This document shows, piece by piece, positions 32,720 to 41,281 of a DNA stretch of 57,734 nucleotides. The notes beneath the pieces are model-generated. The model worked only from the letters and a program-made list of their open reading frames with translations, searched no databases and was not told where the DNA came from. The stretch comes from an uncultured Opitutales bacterium (GTDB lineage Bacteria; Verrucomicrobiota; Verrucomicrobiia; Opitutales; Intestinicryptomonadaceae). The position numbers and the translations under genes are program-made. The DNA lies in contig URDC01000005.1 of assembly GCA_900546565.1 (NCBI GenBank), forward strand, positions 1 through 57,734, written 5' to 3'. Each line of letters begins with the position of its first letter. Position 1 is the first letter of the stretch.

Positions 32720-34219
32720 ATGCTAATTTCAACCATTCTATCACAATTTTCGTCAAACGGAATTTCGCGCCTTGCCCGCGCCCTCACACTCTTTGCAGCC
32801 TGCTCGACGGCACTCATAGCTTACGCTTCCCAGACCGTCCGCGCGGAGTCTTCGCCCGCAAATGGCGGCATTTCGGCGGCTCGCAACATTTCGGGCGATG
32901 TCCTGCGCTCCCGCGTAATGTGCTACGTTATGGTGGAATTCTTGTTCAATTACAACGGCTCGACCGATAAAATCTACGCCGCGGGCACACTTTGGGACTC
33001 TTCGGGAATCGTTTTGCTTTCTCCCGTCGATATGCCCGCATTCTCCCGGGCAAGTTCGTTATCGGATTTTCGCGTGTATTACAAGGGCTGTAAAATCGGC
33101 GGCTTGAAGGCTCGCTATCTCGGCTCTGACGCGATTTCCGAACTTCACTTCGTCAAAATCGAAGACCCTCTTCCGCGCGAACTCCTCCCCGTAAAAAACC
33201 TCCCATTAGCCGAACTTAAAACCGCCGACAGGACTTTCGGCTTCAACCTCGAAACCTTCGGCGGCGAGGCATTGCGCGCGAATTACCTCGAAAGCTACGT
33301 AAGCAACACCTTCGGCGGGGCGCATAAAAAAATCCAGCTCGCCAGCGGCGTCTCAATCGGCGCGGGCGCGGTTTTCGCCTCCGACGGCGCATTTGCGGGA
33401 ATCGCCGTGCACAACGTTTTCGAAAAGGCTCTCCTTCACGCCGAAGACGGAATGCCGATTCCCGTTTCGATTGAACGCCCCACAAACAACCTCGTCTTCG
33501 CCGCGGCGGATATTCCCGAAATCGTCGGGCGCATTCCGAAGACCCCAAATACCGACATCTGCGGCTGGATTGGCGTCGCGAACACGGGCGTAATAAAGGC
33601 TGACGCCGCCGAGGCAATGGGGCTTGAAAACGCCGCAACCCGCGCCTACATTTCGGTGGGCGACATCTTCAAAAATTCGCCTGCGGCAGCCGCGGGGATT
33701 AAAAGCGGCGACATCATCACCGATATAAACGGCGTCCCGTTCGAACGCTTCGAAGCCGAATTTCAGTCGCTCGAAGATTTCAGCGCGCGCATAAAAAAAC
33801 TCGCACCCAATTCCTCCGCCGAGTTCGGAGTCTTCGAAGGCGCAAAACGGCGCGCAGTGCGCGTGAACATCGCAACTTCTCCCACGCGGTTGCCTTATAG
33901 CAAAACGCATTATTTCGAAAAATTCGGCTTTTCAATCCGCGAGCTCACAATGGAGGATTCCGCCGAGTTGCGCATTCTCGACGCCTCCGCCCGCGGCGCG
34001 GTCGTCGAATACGTGCGCGAAAACGGCGCGGCAAACGAAAACGAATCCGCCGCCCTCTCCGCCGGCGAAAGGATTTTGGAAGTCAATTCCCTCCCCGTAA
34101 AATCGTATGCAGCCGCAGTCGCCGTTTTGAAAAAAGCCGAGAGCGATTCGGGCGAGGCCGTCATTCTAACCGAAAATCTCGATGGCACAAAACTCGTAAA
34201 AATAAAGGCGAAAAAATGA
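32720..34219 (+). CDS. Exported trypsin-like/PDZ protein lacking the catalytic triad (pseudo-HtrA)
   Basis: The 499-residue protein has a signal peptide (ending about VRAES). Residues about 55-240 resemble the HtrA/DegP protease fold: TLWDSSGIVLLSPVDM aligns with the region around the catalytic His, SDAISELHFVKIE with the Asp region, and GVSIGAGAVFASDGAFAGIAV with the usual GNSGGP block. In these alignments by eye His is lost, Asp becomes Glu and Ser is gone, so it is probably not a protease. Two PDZ domains follow (about 280-370, with VGDIFKNSPAAAAGIKSGDII, and about 400-490). The stop overlaps the next gene by four bases, tying it to the Ttp-like complex. Confidence 0.7.
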   Translation: MLISTILSQFSSNGISRLARALTLFAACSTALIAYASQTVRAESSPANGGISAARNISGDVLRSRVMCYVMVEFLFNYNGSTDKIYAAGTLWDSSGIVLLSPVDMPAFSRASSLSDFRVYYKGCKIGGLKARYLGSDAISELHFVKIEDPLPRELLPVKNLPLAELKTADRTFGFNLETFGGEALRANYLESYVSNTFGGAHKKIQLASGVSIGAGAVFASDGAFAGIAVHNVFEKALLHAEDGMPIPVSIERPTNNLVFAAADIPEIVGRIPKTPNTDICGWIGVANTGVIKADAAEAMGLENAATRAYISVGDIFKNSPAAAAGIKSGDIITDINGVPFERFEAEFQSLEDFSARIKKLAPNSSAEFGVFEGAKRRAVRVNIATSPTRLPYSKTHYFEKFGFSIRELTMEDSAELRILDASARGAVVEYVRENGAANENESAALSAGERILEVNSLPVKSYAAAVAVLKKAESDSGEAVILTENLDGTKLVKIKAKK

Positions 34220-34839
34220 GAATCCTTCCGCCCGCTTTAACCGCGCTTTTCTTCGCGATAACCGCTTCCGCCCAAACGATGGGCGCGGCGGCAGCCCCCG
34301 AACTTTCCGACGCCGCGCAGGCTCGCGAACTTATGCGTCAGGCAGTGGAATTGCGCGCTCTCTCGGCTAAGACTTCCGCCGAATACGCCGCCGCCGGCGC
34401 GCAGGCCGCTTCGCTCGAATCCGCCGCCCGCGCCCATCTGGCGCGTTTAAAATCAAAACTCGCAAGCCTCGAAAAAACGCTTTTGCAAAAACGCGCGGCT
34501 CTCGCGCCCGCCGAAAATGCCGCAAAGCGCGACGCCGAATACCTCGAAAAAATCTCGTCGTTTCTCGGCGCTTTTTATTCTGATTTAACCGCACGGGCAA
34601 AGACGGCTGGTGCGCCATCCGACATTCCCGCCTTGAACGCCGACCTTAAAAACGCCGATGTCCGCGAAAAATTAAACGCCACCCTCGCGGCTTTGGAAAC
34701 GCTCAAAACCCTCGATTGCGAAATCTCCCGCGACGGCGAAACCGTCCGCACGGGTTTGTTTGTTCCCGCTTCTGGCAGCCGCGCCGACGGCGCAACCGCG
34801 CTTCTAACAGTCGGCGAAAAATCGGAGCCCGCAAAATGA
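34216..34839 (+). CDS. Periplasmic coiled-coil protein (DUF3450-like)
   Basis: The 207-residue precursor has a short signal peptide (ITASA/QT) and a long Ala-, Leu- and Lys-rich helical region with heptads (about 30-110) predicted to form a coiled coil, then a small beta-rich C-terminal part (SRDGETVRTGLFVP). In proteobacterial ttp operons a DUF3450 protein of this kind precedes the TtpC gene; I assign it by layout and order, since sequence similarity is weak. ATGA overlaps link it on both sides. Confidence 0.55.
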   Translation: MRILPPALTALFFAITASAQTMGAAAAPELSDAAQARELMRQAVELRALSAKTSAEYAAAGAQAASLESAARAHLARLKSKLASLEKTLLQKRAALAPAENAAKRDAEYLEKISSFLGAFYSDLTARAKTAGAPSDIPALNADLKNADVREKLNATLAALETLKTLDCEISRDGETVRTGLFVPASGSRADGATALLTVGEKSEPAK

Positions 34840-36077
34840 AAAACTCAAACAAACACTTTCTTTTTTCCGCCGTAGCCATAGCCGCCTTTGCTTCCGCGGC
34901 GTTGGCTTCCACACTTTCGCAAAAGGCTGCCGACGAACTTTCCGCGGCGCGCGCGGAGTATTCGCAAATCGTTAAGGCGAACGAGACAAACGCCGCCGCA
35001 GTCCGCGCCAAACTCGACGCTCTATACGCCGAAATTTCGGCAACCGAAACTGCAATCGAAAACGCCTCGCGCGAGTCCGCCAACCTCGACGCCCTCGCGC
35101 TTGCAGACTCCCGCGCCGAATCCGTCTCGAAAGGCTTGGCGGCGGCAGCCCGCGGCTTGCGCGGCTTCGACTCCCGCGCCGCCTCCGCATTCGAAGTCTA
35201 CACATCGCTAAAACTCGCATTGCAAAACGCGCTCGATTCGCTCGCAAACCCGCTTAAAATGCGCTCCGTAACGGCGACTGACCCGAAATCGGGTGCGGAA
35301 TATTCTGGCAACACATTCCGCGTCGGCGGCTTTTCGTATTTCGTCTCTCCCTCAGTCGCAGGCTTCCTGACGCCCGACAACGCCGTTTACGGCACACAAT
35401 ACGCCGCGGAAATCCGCAATTTTTCCGAGTCCAAAACGCGTAAAATCCCCGCCGACATCTCCGGCGGAAAACTCTTCAAAACCGAAAAGTCCGCAACTTC
35501 CATTCGCGAACAAATCGAGCTCGGCGGCGTCTGGATTTATCCGATACTCTTTCTCGGCGCGCTCTCCTGCGCAATTGCACTCGCAAAAATTCTCACATTC
35601 GCCCGCGCACATTCCGCAAAAAAAGCGGCTTCGTGCGGCGGCAAACTCCCTCCCGAATACGCCGACATTTTGCGCCGCGCCCAAAATTGCGCCGACACGC
35701 AGCAAAAACAGTCCGCCGTCTACGACGCCGTTTTGCGCTACAACCTGCGCCTCAATCGCGGCAAAAGCGCGCTTTCCGTCTCCGCGGCAGTCGCCCCTCT
35801 CTTCGGATTGCTCGGCACCGTAAGCGGCATAATCAAGACTTTTTCCGACCTTGCAACATCGCATTCCGCGCAGACCGACGCCGTAAGCGACGGAATTGCC
35901 GAGGCGCTGATAACAACCGAATACGGGCTAATCGTGGCAATCCCCGCGCTCGTTGCGGCGGCATTGGTTTCGCGCGCGGCAAAATTTTATTCCGATTTTC
36001 TCGGCGATTTTGCCGCAACCCGCATTTCCGCCGACCCCGCAATCGACCCGACCTCCGAGCCAAACAAATCCGCCTAA
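34836..36077 (+). CDS. TtpC-like MotA/TolQ/ExbB protein with periplasmic coiled coil
   Basis: The 413-residue protein has a signal-like N-terminus (SAVAIAAFASAALA), an Ala/Glu-rich coiled-coil periplasmic region (about 25-110), a beta-rich segment (about 150-225), then a C-terminal MotA/TolQ/ExbB module. Transmembrane helices lie near 238-258, 325-345 and 365-390, with the conserved LFGLLGTVSGII signature and ITTEYGLIVAIPALV. This is the TtpC architecture, an extra component of TonB2-type systems first described in Vibrio. It would help convert proton-motive force to work across the envelope. Confidence 0.8.
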   Translation: MKNSNKHFLFSAVAIAAFASAALASTLSQKAADELSAARAEYSQIVKANETNAAAVRAKLDALYAEISATETAIENASRESANLDALALADSRAESVSKGLAAAARGLRGFDSRAASAFEVYTSLKLALQNALDSLANPLKMRSVTATDPKSGAEYSGNTFRVGGFSYFVSPSVAGFLTPDNAVYGTQYAAEIRNFSESKTRKIPADISGGKLFKTEKSATSIREQIELGGVWIYPILFLGALSCAIALAKILTFARAHSAKKAASCGGKLPPEYADILRRAQNCADTQQKQSAVYDAVLRYNLRLNRGKSALSVSAAVAPLFGLLGTVSGIIKTFSDLATSHSAQTDAVSDGIAEALITTEYGLIVAIPALVAAALVSRAAKFYSDFLGDFAATRISADPAIDPTSEPNKSA

Positions 36078-36095
36078 AAACTCCGCCTCCAAAAT

Positions 36096-36542
36096 ATGAC
36101 GTTTTTCGAAAGCATAAAATTCGTGTTTTCTTCCGGCGGACTTCTGAACGCAGCCCTCGCAGTATGCGCATTCGCGGCGTTTTTTCTGGTATTTAAAATA
36201 TTTTTCAGCCTCCGCGCGAATTCGAAAAAAACACTTTTGCCCCACTCCGATTCCGCGCGCGCCGCGCAAATTCTGCGTTCCTGTAAACGCGACATCGCAT
36301 TGATAAAAACGCTCGCATTCATCTCACCCCTTTTGGGATTGCTCGGCACCGTAATCGGAATCGCCCATTGTGCGGCTTCGGGCGGCGACGTCCGCGCGGT
36401 ATCCGACGGCGTTTCGTATTCGCTCATCACAACCCAGACGGGACTTGTCCTCGCAATTCCCGAGTGGATTGCGGCAATCGCCTTTTCCGCCCGCGTTAAA
36501 GAATTGCAATCGCTCCGCGAATCGGCGAACATTCGGCAATAA
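36096..36542 (+). CDS. ExbB/TolQ-like proton channel protein (short form)
   Basis: The 148-residue MotA/TolQ/ExbB-family protein has three transmembrane segments (about 14-37, 70-95, 108-132), with the family signature PLLGLLGTVIGIAHC and ITTQTGLVLAIPEWIAA. It is shorter than standalone ExbB (about 200-240 residues), having little cytoplasmic loop. It probably assembles with ExbD and the TtpC-like protein encoded on either side. Start 18 bases after the preceding stop. Confidence 0.82.
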   Translation: MTFFESIKFVFSSGGLLNAALAVCAFAAFFLVFKIFFSLRANSKKTLLPHSDSARAAQILRSCKRDIALIKTLAFISPLLGLLGTVIGIAHCAASGGDVRAVSDGVSYSLITTQTGLVLAIPEWIAAIAFSARVKELQSLRESANIRQ

Positions 36543-36546
36543 TCGT

Positions 36547-36945
36547 ATGAAAAATTTCAGGGAAATCTCGCGCGAAACCTCCGACGGCGACACAATAAAC
36601 ATCTCGCCGCTAATCGACGTCGTTTTTATCCTGCTGATATTTTTCATCGTCTCCGCGTCCTTTGTGAAGGGCGGGGCGTTGTCCGTCGACATTCCCGCAC
36701 AGTCGGCTTCGGAAGTTCCCTCCGAAAAATTCCTGACCGTCGAAGTCCGCGCCGATGGCGCAATTCTCGCCGATTCCCTGCCGTGCTCTCCCGTCTGGCT
36801 CGCCACAGCCGCGAAGAATTCGCGAATGTCCGCGGCGGTTGTAAACGCCGAAAAATCCGTCCGCGCCGAAACACTCCTCGCCGTCGTCGACACCCTGAAA
36901 TCGGCGGGCATAAAAACCGTCTACTTCGCAGTGTCGAAAAAATAA
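36547..36945 (+). CDS. ExbD/TolR biopolymer transport protein
   Basis: The 132-residue protein has a short cytoplasmic N-terminus, a single transmembrane helix with the conserved proton-carrying Asp (ISPLIDVVFILLIFF, about residues 19-33) and a periplasmic domain of the ExbD/TolR type (residues 50-132). The start ATG at 36547 lies 4 bases after the exbB stop; longer frames upstream overlap exbB. It forms the stator complex with the ExbB-like proteins. Confidence 0.9.
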   Translation: MKNFREISRETSDGDTINISPLIDVVFILLIFFIVSASFVKGGALSVDIPAQSASEVPSEKFLTVEVRADGAILADSLPCSPVWLATAAKNSRMSAAVVNAEKSVRAETLLAVVDTLKSAGIKTVYFAVSKK

Positions 36946-36946
36946 A

Positions 36947-37648
36947 ATGAACCCGACTTCCAAAATCGCCGAAACGAAAACCGCCGCACTTTGCGCGGCT
37001 TTGGCGGCTTGCGCAGTCGCGGCTCTTTTCACATTGCAGGCATATTCGATAGCCTATTTCCCAACGCAGAAGACGGAATACATTCGCGTCGATTTCCGCG
37101 AACAGTCCGCCCACAAACCGCAGCCGCGTCCTTCGGCACACCCCGATTTCGGCGGCGCGAAAATTCCGCAAATCGGTTCTCCATTTACATTCGCAGTCGA
37201 ACTTCCGCAAATCGACGCCACCCCGCTTTGCTTATCCCGCCCCGATTTATCGAAGTCCGCCCGCGCGGCCGCAGACGGCTCGGGCGGCGGCATCGGCGGC
37301 GGAAGCTTTGCAATGATGGGGCTGCAAACCCTTTCGGATTCGGACTTGTCTTCCGACGTCTTCGCCATGGATATGCTCGACAAAATCCCGCGCCGCCTCG
37401 ACACCACCGCCGTCGAATATCCCAAACAAATGCTCAAACGCGGAGTCGAGGGCGACGTCGAACTGCTCGTTTTCATAGACCGCACGGGCGTCGTCTCGGT
37501 CGAAAAAATCGTCTCCGCCACAAACAGGTATTTCGGCGAAAGCGCAGTCGCCGCGGCAAACAAATTCGTCTACGAACCGCCTATGCGCAAGGGCAGGGCG
37601 GTCTGCGCGCGCTTCGTCCTCCCAATCCCTTTTAGAATCTCGCAATGA
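36947..37648 (+). CDS. TonB family energy transducer
   Basis: The 233-residue protein has an N-terminal membrane anchor (about 14-34), a modest Pro/Lys-containing linker (HKPQPRPSAHP), a Gly-rich spacer (GSGGGIGGGSF) and a C-terminal TonB domain (about 150-230: YPKQMLKRGVEGDVELLVFIDRTGVV...FVYEPPMRKGRAV). The linker is short for a protein spanning the periplasm, as in TonB2-type systems. It begins 1 base after exbD and overlaps the TPR gene by ATGA. Its outer-membrane receptor is not in the window. Confidence 0.88.
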   Translation: MNPTSKIAETKTAALCAALAACAVAALFTLQAYSIAYFPTQKTEYIRVDFREQSAHKPQPRPSAHPDFGGAKIPQIGSPFTFAVELPQIDATPLCLSRPDLSKSARAAADGSGGGIGGGSFAMMGLQTLSDSDLSSDVFAMDMLDKIPRRLDTTAVEYPKQMLKRGVEGDVELLVFIDRTGVVSVEKIVSATNRYFGESAVAAANKFVYEPPMRKGRAVCARFVLPIPFRISQ

Positions 37649-38901
37649 TTAGATTTTTATTTTCTGCATTTCTCATTCTCTTTCTCGGCGCGTCATACGC
37701 GTCCGACACCGTCGGAGATATGCTCTCCGCGCCCGCAATGAACAAATACGAGGCGGAAGTCTGCGCCGCCGCCGAGCGCGAACCCACTCCCGAAAAATCG
37801 CGCGACTACCTCTTGCAGTTCACAAAAAAACATTGGGCTGGCGCGCCGCTTTTCTTCAATCTCGCCAACGTCTGCTACCGCTTGGGCGACTATTGCGCGG
37901 CGGCAAAATATTACAAAACATCGCTCGAAAAATACAAATTCTTCGCGGCATACAAAAACCTCGGCTTCGCCCTTTCGGCGGCGGGCGACACCGACGCCGC
38001 AGCCGCCGCCCTGCGCTGTGCCCTCGCAATTTCGGGCAATTCCGACGTCCCGAGCCTTATGTGGCTCGCCGACTACCGCGCCAAACGCGGCGACTATCAC
38101 GCAGCCGCCGCCCTCTGCAATCAGGCATTGATTTACGAACCCGACAACGACGATCTCCTCTACGCCCGCTGTCTTTTTATGTCCGAATCGGGCGATAATT
38201 CCGCCGCCAAACGAAACGCCGAAACCCTTTTCGACCGCACTTCCAATCCGCGCTACCTGCGCGTCATAGCCAAAACATCGCTCGCTTTGGGCGACACAAA
38301 TTCCGCGCAAACCGCCCTCGAACTTTTGCGCAAACTCGGACTCGCAACCCGCGCCGAAAACACGCTTTCGGGCGATATGTATTTCGCTTTGGGCGCATAT
38401 TCAAAGGCCGCCGACGCATATTTCGACGGCGACGCCCGCCCCGAAAAACTCGCAAACCTCGCCCTCGCGTGCCTCAACATCAATCAATCTTCCACCGCCG
38501 AAAAACTCGCAAAGGCGGTCAAAGACGAATCGGCCCGCAATAAAATTCTCGGGCTTTCCGCCTTGCGCCGCGGCGATTTTTCCGCCGCCGAAAAAATCCT
38601 GCAAAAGTCTGTCGACGCGAATCCGTCCGACGCCGAAACCGTATTCGCCCTCGCCGAAACGCTCTCCCAACTCGGCAAATACGCCGCTTCCGACGCCGCC
38701 TATACGCGCCTTTGCGCCCGTAAAACGGACGTCGAACGCGCCCTCTACGGACTGATGAAAAACTCCCTCGCCGCCGGCAATTACCCTTCCGCACTCGCAT
38801 ACGCCCGCCGCCTCGACACTGAAAACACGCCGCCCGAACTTCGCTCTTTCATAAAAAAATTGGAGAAACACTGCAATGAAATGGAAAAGTCCTCACAATA
38901 G
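37645..38901 (+). CDS. Exported tetratricopeptide-repeat protein of the Ttp operon
   Basis: The 418-residue precursor has a signal peptide (FLFSAFLILFLGASYA/SD) and about nine TPR-like repeats with the Ala/Tyr/Gly pattern (LANVCYRLGDYCAAAKYYKT; LGFALSAAGDTDAAAAALRC; FALAETLSQLGKYAASDAAY). In ttp operons a TPR protein commonly closes the gene set after TonB, and it may bridge the complex to other envelope proteins. Overlaps of 4 bases with tonB and 26 bases with folP show tight coupling to both. Confidence 0.8.
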   Translation: MIRFLFSAFLILFLGASYASDTVGDMLSAPAMNKYEAEVCAAAEREPTPEKSRDYLLQFTKKHWAGAPLFFNLANVCYRLGDYCAAAKYYKTSLEKYKFFAAYKNLGFALSAAGDTDAAAAALRCALAISGNSDVPSLMWLADYRAKRGDYHAAAALCNQALIYEPDNDDLLYARCLFMSESGDNSAAKRNAETLFDRTSNPRYLRVIAKTSLALGDTNSAQTALELLRKLGLATRAENTLSGDMYFALGAYSKAADAYFDGDARPEKLANLALACLNINQSSTAEKLAKAVKDESARNKILGLSALRRGDFSAAEKILQKSVDANPSDAETVFALAETLSQLGKYAASDAAYTRLCARKTDVERALYGLMKNSLAAGNYPSALAYARRLDTENTPPELRSFIKKLEKHCNEMEKSSQ

Positions 38902-39703
38902 AATCCTGCCGTCTCCGCGCGGAATCCCGCTTGTAATGGGCATTCTCAACGTCGGCGCGCAGTCGTTTAGCGACGGCGGCAAATATTCCGATACCGACGC
39001 CGCCCTGCGTCACGCCGAAGAAATGATAGCTTCGGGTGCGGACATCATCGACATAGGCGCGGAATCAACGCGCCCGCAGGCAACAAAACTTCCCGAGCGC
39101 GACGAACTCGAAATCCTGCTTCCAAAACTTTCCGCGCTTCGCAAACGCTTTCCCGACATTCCCGTTTCCGTTGACACCTATAAGCCCGAAGTCGCCAAAA
39201 TAGCGGTTTCCGAGGGTGCGGATATCGTGAACGACGTCTACGCAATCCGCGAAAACGGACATTACCCAATGGCTGCAACCGCCGCAAAAATCGGCGCGCC
39301 GCTCGTGCTCACACATTGCTGCCGCGGCGAAAACGTCGAAGGCGACTTCTTCGAATTTTTCATGAAGTCGATGTCCGAACGCCTGCAAAACGCGCTAAAC
39401 GAGGGGCTTCCGCGCAATATGATTGTGCTCGACGCGGGCGTCGGTTTCGGCAAAACCGCGCAACAAAATTTCGAGCTTGTGCGCAATCTCGCGCGTCTTC
39501 GCGAATTCGGCTGCCCCGTGCTTCTTGGCGTTTCGCGCAAGTCGATGTTCGCCGAAACCGCTGGCGACTCTCTCGCCGCCCGCGACGCCGCAACCGTCGC
39601 AGTTTCTGTGTTCGCCGCGCTCGAAAAATCGTGCGACATTTTGCGCGTCCACGACGTCGCCGCAAACGTCGCCGCGCTCAAAACAATTTCAAAACTTTTT
39701 TAA
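38876..39703 (+). CDS. folP: Dihydropteroate synthase
   Basis: The 275-residue TIM-barrel enzyme joins dihydropterin pyrophosphate and p-aminobenzoate. Diagnostic segments: MGILNVGAQSFSDGG near 21-35 (the usual N-x-T-P-D-S-F has the variant NVGAQSF), IDIGAESTRP near 61-70, SVDTYK near 100 and VLLGVSRKSMF near 215. The loss of Thr-Pro in the first motif is unusual and lies in a flexible substrate-binding loop. The ATG is inside the end of the TPR gene. folB and folK follow in an operon. Confidence 0.92.
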   Translation: MKWKSPHNRILPSPRGIPLVMGILNVGAQSFSDGGKYSDTDAALRHAEEMIASGADIIDIGAESTRPQATKLPERDELEILLPKLSALRKRFPDIPVSVDTYKPEVAKIAVSEGADIVNDVYAIRENGHYPMAATAAKIGAPLVLTHCCRGENVEGDFFEFFMKSMSERLQNALNEGLPRNMIVLDAGVGFGKTAQQNFELVRNLARLREFGCPVLLGVSRKSMFAETAGDSLAARDAATVAVSVFAALEKSCDILRVHDVAANVAALKTISKLF

Positions 39704-39704
39704 T

Positions 39705-40079
39705 ATGGACGAAATAATAATCGAGAATTTAAAATTGAAGGGAAAACACGGCTGCTTCGCCGCCGAGCGCGACGAATACAGGGATTTCGAAGTGTCTATG
39801 AGGCTTTTTCTGGACGTTTCAACCGCCGCGAAAACCGACGCCTTGGAGGACACAATCGACTACCCGCAGGCGATGTCCATCGCCGAGGGCGTGCTCGCGG
39901 GCGAGAGCGTCCGCCTTATCGAAAAGCTCGCCGACACAATCGCCGAACGCCTTTTCACGCGCTTCGAGCGGCTTCTCGAAGCAGAAATCGAAGTCGCAAA
40001 ACTCGGCGTAGACGTCGGCTTCGATTTCGCGAAAATCTCGGCAAAAATCCGCCGCCGCCGCTCCGACTATATAAAATGA
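39705..40079 (+). CDS. folB: Dihydroneopterin aldolase
   Basis: The 124-residue protein cleaves dihydroneopterin to hydroxymethyl-dihydropterin and glycolaldehyde. Typical features: IIIENLKLKGKHGCFAAER (the GxxxxE active-site turn), the YPQAMSIAE segment and SVRLIEKLADTIAERL, where the Glu binds the pterin. Length is normal. It begins 1 base after folP and overlaps folK by four bases (ATGA). Confidence 0.9.
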   Translation: MDEIIIENLKLKGKHGCFAAERDEYRDFEVSMRLFLDVSTAAKTDALEDTIDYPQAMSIAEGVLAGESVRLIEKLADTIAERLFTRFERLLEAEIEVAKLGVDVGFDFAKISAKIRRRRSDYIK

Positions 40080-40579
40080 CCCCGTTTCCGCATACGACCG
40101 CAACCGCAGTCCTCGCGCTTGGTTCGAACGTCGGTGACCCGCTCGAAAACCTGCGCGAGGCGGCGGAACGCATACATAAACGCTTCGGTGCGTGCGCTTT
40201 CGCAAACGTCTACAAAACTCCGCCGCAGTTCTACACCGAACAGCCCGACTTCCTGAACACGGCAGTCGCATTCGGGTGCGCCCTCGCGCCTCTTGACTTG
40301 CTCGAATTCTGCAAGGACACCGAATTTGAAATGGGACGCCGCCCCGCGTTCAGAAACGCTCCGCGCCCCATCGACTTGGACATACTTTTTCTCGGCTCGC
40401 AAACCGTCTCGACCGGACTTCTCACAATTCCGCACATCGGCTGGCGCAGCCGCGCGTTCGTCATAACCCCGCTTCTCGACCTGCGCGACGCTGGCGTTTT
40501 CGACTCCTCCGACTTCGCCGCCGTCCGCGAATTTCTCGCCGGCAAAACGCGCTCGTTCGAAATTTTTGCGCAAATATAA
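40076..40579 (+). CDS. folK: 2-amino-4-hydroxy-6-hydroxymethyldihydropteridine pyrophosphokinase
   Basis: The 167-residue HPPK enzyme transfers pyrophosphate from ATP to hydroxymethyl-dihydropterin, producing the substrate of FolP. It has ALGSNVGDP near 14-22, the VYKTPP motif near 45 and the Mg-ATP site RPIDLDILF near 99-107. Together folP, folB and folK supply three consecutive steps; folate genes folE and folC are not here. Confidence 0.95.
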   Translation: MTPFPHTTATAVLALGSNVGDPLENLREAAERIHKRFGACAFANVYKTPPQFYTEQPDFLNTAVAFGCALAPLDLLEFCKDTEFEMGRRPAFRNAPRPIDLDILFLGSQTVSTGLLTIPHIGWRSRAFVITPLLDLRDAGVFDSSDFAAVREFLAGKTRSFEIFAQI

Positions 40580-40588
40580 AATATCAAA

Positions 40589-41281
40589 ATGGAATACGGA
40601 AAATTATACATAGTCGCCACTCCCGTCGGTAATCTTTCCGACATAACCGAACGCGCCCTCGCCACACTGCGCTTTTGCGACGTCGTAGTCTGCGAAGACA
40701 CGCGCATAACGGGCTCGCTTTTGCGCAGGTTCGACATACCGCAAAAACAAATGTTCGTCAGCGAAAATTCGCGCGAACGCGCCGTCGCCCCCGCGCTTCT
40801 TGAAATGCTCAAAAACGGCAAAAACATCGCCCTTGTAAGCGACGCGGGCACGCCCTGCATAAGCGACCCGGGCTTCCGTCTCGTCCGCGCCTGCCGCGCC
40901 GCTGGCGTCGACGTCGTTCCCGTCTTGGGCGCGTGCGCGTTCGTCGCCGCGCTTTCGGCGTCGGGTTTGCCCAGTGACAGCTTTTTGTTCGCGGGTTTTC
41001 TCCAACCCAAAACTTCGGCGCGGCGCAACTTTTTCGAGTCGCACAAAGACTTTCCCCATACGATGATTTTCTACGAGTCGCCCTACCGAATCGAAAAGTT
41101 CGTCGACGACGCCCTCGACGTTTTCGGCGCGGAACGCGTGGCGTGCGTCGCCAAGGAAATTTCGAAAATCCACGAGCGGTTTTTCGTCGGCACACTAGCC
41201 GAAATCAAAACACAACTGGCGCAGTCGTCCACAAAAGGCGAGTTCGTCGCAATAATCGCACCCGCCGACTTCGCCCTATGA
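40589..41281 (+). CDS. rsmI: 16S rRNA (cytidine1402-2'-O)-methyltransferase
   Basis: The 230-residue SAM-dependent methyltransferase has the tetrapyrrole methylase fold: LYIVATPVGNLSDIT near 6-20, CEDTR near 37, LVSDAGTPCISDPG near 81-94 and FYESPYRI near 151-158, all typical of RsmI. It acts on the ribosomal decoding site. It is slightly shorter than the E. coli enzyme because the C-terminal extension is missing. It overlaps the next gene by four bases. Confidence 0.95.
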   Translation: MEYGKLYIVATPVGNLSDITERALATLRFCDVVVCEDTRITGSLLRRFDIPQKQMFVSENSRERAVAPALLEMLKNGKNIALVSDAGTPCISDPGFRLVRACRAAGVDVVPVLGACAFVAALSASGLPSDSFLFAGFLQPKTSARRNFFESHKDFPHTMIFYESPYRIEKFVDDALDVFGAERVACVAKEISKIHERFFVGTLAEIKTQLAQSSTKGEFVAIIAPADFAL

